The position numbers and the translations under genes are program-made. A stretch of 8,205 nt of DNA, taken from positions 1 to 8,205 of the forward strand of contig JAAYAS010000167.1 in the NCBI GenBank assembly GCA_012719255.1, written 5' to 3'. The stretch is from Microbacteriaceae bacterium (GTDB lineage Bacteria > Actinomycetota > Actinomycetes > Actinomycetales > Microbacteriaceae). Positions within the stretch are counted from its first letter, which is position 1; the number at the start of each line of letters is the position of its first letter. Below are positions 6,055 through 8,205 of this stretch, in pieces. The notes under the pieces were generated by a model. The model saw only the letters and a program-made list of their open reading frames with translations. It was not told where the DNA came from and searched no databases.

Positions 6055-7008
6055 TCACCACAGGCCGGCGAGCAGCGTGCCCGCGAGCGCGAGCTGGTCG
6101 CGGCGCCGACGGCGGAAGTCGCCGACGCGGCGCGCGAGCCGCAGGCGCGAGAGCGGGCCGCGCTCGTCGATGCGGGCGGCGAGCCACTCGAGGCGAGCCG
6201 CCTCGTCGGGCGCCGCGACCTCGCGCGCGGCGGCGACGATCCGCCGGGCATCGGCGCGGTGCGCCCCTTTCGCGATCTGCTGCAGGCGGCGGAGGTTCGA
6301 GCGGAGCCCCTCGTTCGCGCCGAGCACGTTCACGTCGTGCTGCCGGTAGTCGACGGTCGACTCGCCGTCGATGAACCAGCGGCCGCCGGCGGCGCGCACG
6401 AGCGCGTAGGCGAGCCAGTCGTGGGCGCGCGTGCTCGAGGCCGCCGAGCCGGGGTCGAGCAGCCGCTCGCGCAGCAGGCGGTAGGTGCTCGGCCGCAGCA
6501 GGAAGGTCGAGCCCGGCCCGCCCGACTCGAAGGCGTAGTCGCAGGCGCGCTGCAGCTGGTTCTTCACGATGAGCCGCCGCTCGCCGGCGGCGTCGAACGC
6601 GGTGACGTTCGACGACACCGCGTCGTAGCCGCCGCGGCCGTCGAGGCCGTTCGGCAGGCTCAGCAGCTCCCAGTGGCGGCGGAGCTTGTGCGGCGCCCAC
6701 ACGTCGTCCTGGTCGCAGAAGCCGACGGCGTCGAAGCCCTCGGCGTCGCACTCGCGCACGAGGCGGAAGAAGTTCGCCGCGGCCGAGCCGAAGCGGCCCG
6801 GGCGCAGCCGGCGCACGCGCGGGTCGTCGGCGTAGCCGTCGAGCACCGCGTCGGTGCCATCGGTCGAGGCGTCGTCGGAGACGACCACCTCGACGTCGAC
6901 GCCCTCCTGCGCGAGCACCGAATCGAGCTGCTCGGCGATGAACTCGGCCCCGTTGTGCGCCGCGAGCAGGATGAGGATGCGCGGTGCGGAGGCGGAGGGG
7001 ACGGGCAA
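6055..7008 (-). CDS. GT2 glycosyltransferase, rhamnosyltransferase-like
   Basis: This 317-residue GT-A enzyme has LLAAHNG (14-20), VVVSDDASTDGT (41-52) and the metal-binding FCDQDDVW (97-104). HDWLAYAL (196-203) lies in the acceptor and catalytic region, followed by DYRQHDVNVLG (220-230). DQDD-W together with YRQH-N-G is the pattern of RfbF/WbbL-like enzymes, commonly annotated as rhamnosyltransferases. The C-terminal 90 residues are Arg-rich and helical, ending in a short hydrophobic patch (305-317) that could contact the membrane. It would act in the cytoplasm on a lipid-linked glycan; rhamnose as donor is an inference. The start is TTG 7008. It is the only accepted start codon between the upstream in-frame stop (7107-7105) and the first motif, and it lacks a clear ribosome site. 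A candidate -10 (TACACT) lies about 55 nt upstream. The gene converges on the GT-C-like gene and is divergent from the gene at 7163. Confidence 0.92.
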   Translation of the reverse strand: MPVPSASAPRILILLAAHNGAEFIAEQLDSVLAQEGVDVEVVVSDDASTDGTDAVLDGYADDPRVRRLRPGRFGSAAANFFRLVRECDAEGFDAVGFCDQDDVWAPHKLRRHWELLSLPNGLDGRGGYDAVSSNVTAFDAAGERRLIVKNQLQRACDYAFESGGPGSTFLLRPSTYRLLRERLLDPGSAASSTRAHDWLAYALVRAAGGRWFIDGESTVDYRQHDVNVLGANEGLRSNLRRLQQIAKGAHRADARRIVAAAREVAAPDEAARLEWLAARIDERGPLSRLRLARRVGDFRRRRRDQLALAGTLLAGLW

Positions 7009-7063
7009 TGCGGGCCGTTCGACGTGATTCGGGGCGGCGGTCGGCCGCGGGCAGGTCGGGGTC

Positions 7064-7069
7064 AGTGTA
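7064..7069 (-). promoter_or_regulatory. Candidate -10 element of the minus-strand GT2 gene
   Basis: On the minus strand the hexamer reads TACACT, a good TANNNT match, in the divergent intergenic region. RNA would start near 7057, giving a leader of about 50 nt before TTG 7008. No recognisable -35 lies 16-19 nt upstream. It is 24 bp from the opposing TAGACT element. Confidence 0.35.
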
Positions 7070-7093
7070 CTCCGCCGAGGGTCGGCGACCTCG

Positions 7094-7099
7094 TAGACT
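7094..7099 (+). promoter_or_regulatory. Candidate leaderless -10 element facing the second GT-C-like gene
   Basis: TAGACT (TANNNT) is followed by 7 nt and then ATG at 7107. This is the geometry of actinobacterial leaderless promoters, in which RNA begins at the A of the start codon. The -35 region has no clear match. It forms a back-to-back pair with TACACT on the other strand (7064-7069). Confidence 0.45.
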
Positions 7100-7106
7100 G
7101 CCGATC

Positions 7107-7166
7107 ATGCGGTACCGAGTTTCGTGCACAGTGAACGGCCAGCGCGTCGTGGGGGCGGGGGAGTGA
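7107..7166 (+). CDS. Possible leaderless 19-codon leader ORF
   Basis: ATG 7107 opens a 19-residue frame (MRYRVSCTVNGQRVVGAGE) that ends in TGA at 7164-7166. It overlaps the GTG start of the downstream membrane protein by four bases (GTGA). No ribosome site precedes it, but TAGACT sits 7 nt upstream, so the transcript could begin exactly at this ATG. If so, ribosomes entering at the 5' end would finish on the next gene's start codon and could couple the two. The peptide matches no family I know, and its codon use (CGA, GTT, ACA) is less biased than that of its neighbours, so the peptide itself may not matter. It could also be a chance ORF in a 5' leader. Confidence 0.35.
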   Translation: MRYRVSCTVNGQRVVGAGE

Positions 7167-8205
7167 GCGCGGCCGCGGACAGCACCGCGACGGCGGCGCG
7201 CGGCGAGGTGCTCGCCGAGCAGAACGAGCCGGCGGGCGCCGTCGGCTGGCGGCGCGCCGACCTGTGGATCGCGCTCGGTCTGCTCGTGCTCACGCTCGCG
7301 ATCGCGCTCGTGACCATCGTGCGGGCGCCGGAGTACTCGCGCATCGACGAGTACACGCACGCCGACTACGCCTACCGCATCTGGCACGGCGAGCTTCCGG
7401 CCGCCGGCGATCAGCTCGGTCAGGAGATGCTCGCCGACTGGTCGTGCCGCGGCGACAAGAAGAGCCGCCCGCCGGAGTGCGGGTCGTACGAGGCGACGAT
7501 CCCCGAGGAGTTCATCTACGAGGCGTACCAGTACAACTTCTTCCACCCGCCCGTGTTCTACGGGGCGGTCGCCGTCGTCGCCGGCACCATCAGCGACACC
7601 GCCGGGCTCTCGTTCGTCACCGCGGCGCGCATGGCCTCCGCCGGCGTCGCGGCGCTCGGCGCGGCCGCGGTCTTCCTCGCCATCCGCTCGTGGCGGGTCC
7701 GCCGAGTTCCCGCCGCCGCCATCGGGCTGCTGACGATCGCGAACCCGATGGTCGCCCACGCCGCGGCGACGGTGAACCCCGACTCGATCGCGATGCTCGT
7801 CGGCGCCGGCGCGGTCTGGGTGCTCGGCCGCATCTACGTGCATGGCAGGGTGCCGATCGTCGCGGCCGGCGGCATCATGCTGCTCGCCGCGGGCTCGAAG
7901 GTGATCATCGCGATGGTGCTCGTGGCGGTCTGCATCGTCATCGGCATCGACGGCGCGCGGCGCTGGTTCCGGGGCGAGCGCGGGATGGGCGGCCGGATGG
8001 TGGCGCTCGCGGCGGTCTGCGCGGCCGTGCTCATCGCCGTGTACGTCGGGTGGAGCGCCTTCCAGGCCGGCCGCGGCGATCCCGATTGGGAGAACCCGAT
8101 GACCGGCCTGTCGACCGCGGGCTTCGGAGCGTTCTGGCCGCCGGCGATGGCCGTGGCGACCTCGATCACGAACATGTTCGGCATCGGCGGCGACTACTGG
8201 ACGCA
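7163..8205 (+). CDS. GT-C-like polytopic membrane protein, 3' end outside window (DUF2142-like)
   Basis: The frame is open for 347 codons to the window edge, so the C-terminus is missing. A hydrophilic N-terminus (1-32) precedes the first helix (about 35-53). RIDEYTHAD (60-68) follows, with D62, E63 and H66 at the GT-C catalytic position. A large outer loop contains C95 and C106 and then YNFFHPPVFY (124-133), an HPP motif usual in GT-C and DUF2142-like proteins. ATVNPDSIAML (202-212) opens a later helix and mirrors ATVTYDN of the other GT-C-like protein here. Further helices lie near 145-175, 183-200, 208-222, 230-262 and 278-297. The role is inferred as an outer-face sugar transferase of the glycan locus. 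GTG 7163 was chosen because the G-rich GGGGG at 7151-7155 is suitably placed and the start overlaps the stop of the 19-codon ORF. In-frame GTG 7124 is a possible alternative; a TAG at 7094 closes the frame upstream. Confidence 0.85.
   Translation, partial: MSAAADSTATAARGEVLAEQNEPAGAVGWRRADLWIALGLLVLTLAIALVTIVRAPEYSRIDEYTHADYAYRIWHGELPAAGDQLGQEMLADWSCRGDKKSRPPECGSYEATIPEEFIYEAYQYNFFHPPVFYGAVAVVAGTISDTAGLSFVTAARMASAGVAALGAAAVFLAIRSWRVRRVPAAAIGLLTIANPMVAHAAATVNPDSIAMLVGAGAVWVLGRIYVHGRVPIVAAGGIMLLAAGSKVIIAMVLVAVCIVIGIDGARRWFRGERGMGGRMVALAAVCAAVLIAVYVGWSAFQAGRGDPDWENPMTGLSTAGFGAFWPPAMAVATSITNMFGIGGDYWT

Noticed and set aside
6036..6059. Direct repeat GATCACC (6036-6042 and 6053-6059)
   Set aside because: Only 7 bp and two copies, with the second overlapping a stop codon. 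Chance is the simpler explanation.
4111..6374. Long overlapping frames on both strands across the GT-C-like gene (4111-5964 minus, 4239-6374 plus)
   Set aside because: Low-complexity Arg/Ala/His-rich translations without motifs. The GT-C-like frame shows membrane helices and DExxH and fits codon bias.
6038..7843. 601-codon minus-strand frame spanning the GT2 gene and the start of the last gene
   Set aside because: It is out of frame with the GT2 gene, whose motifs are clear in another frame, and antisense to the second GT-C-like gene. Its translation is a high-GC shadow.
1..8205. CRISPR arrays, tRNA or rRNA genes, insertion sequences, attachment sites
   Set aside because: No repeat-spacer pattern, RNA-gene consensus, transposase motif or terminal inverted repeat was seen on either strand.

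Overview
The window looks like part of a cell-surface polysaccharide or cell-wall glycan locus from a high-GC actinobacterium. A Microbacteriaceae-like organism is my best guess. The basis is the strong G/C third-position bias, Ala/Arg/Val-rich proteins, GTG and TTG starts, and TANNNT -10 elements placed directly before start codons (leaderless transcripts). This is inference from composition and style, not from a search.

Layout. Positions 1-125 are a less codon-biased leader. A membrane-anchored GT2 glycosyltransferase (126-1226, +) follows, then, 6 nt later, a multi-pass flippase-like protein of the LPG-synthase transmembrane family (1233-2252, +). This pair converges on an extended-SDR nucleotide-sugar epimerase/dehydratase (2281-3201, -). 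The epimerase is divergent, with only 31 bp between start codons, from a GT4 glycosyltransferase (3233-4393, +). The GT4 gene is followed by a large GT-C-like membrane protein (4456-6000, +, or from 4393 if the overlapping ATG is used). A strong GC hairpin (6002-6026) separates that gene from a convergent rhamnosyltransferase-like GT2 (6055-7008, -). Facing away from it is a possible leaderless 19-codon ORF (7107-7166, +), which overlaps the start of a second GT-C-like membrane protein (7163 to beyond 8205, +).

How the genes may work together. The epimerase would supply an activated sugar. The GT4 and the soluble GT2 would add sugars on the cytoplasmic face. The anchored GT2 resembles polyprenyl-phosphate-sugar synthases, and the adjacent PF03706-type protein is a plausible flippase for its product. 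The two GT-C-like proteins carry a DExxH motif after the first membrane helix and would be the outer-face enzymes using lipid-phosphate sugars. The specific sugars cannot be read from the sequence. No polymerase, ligase or sugar-1-phosphate transferase is visible, so the locus probably continues on both sides.

Most of the enzymes belong to recognisable families. The less ordinary features are the leaderless micro-ORF coupled to a GT-C gene, the two GT-C-like proteins sharing motifs in one locus, the strand-asymmetric hairpin, and several start-site ambiguities.
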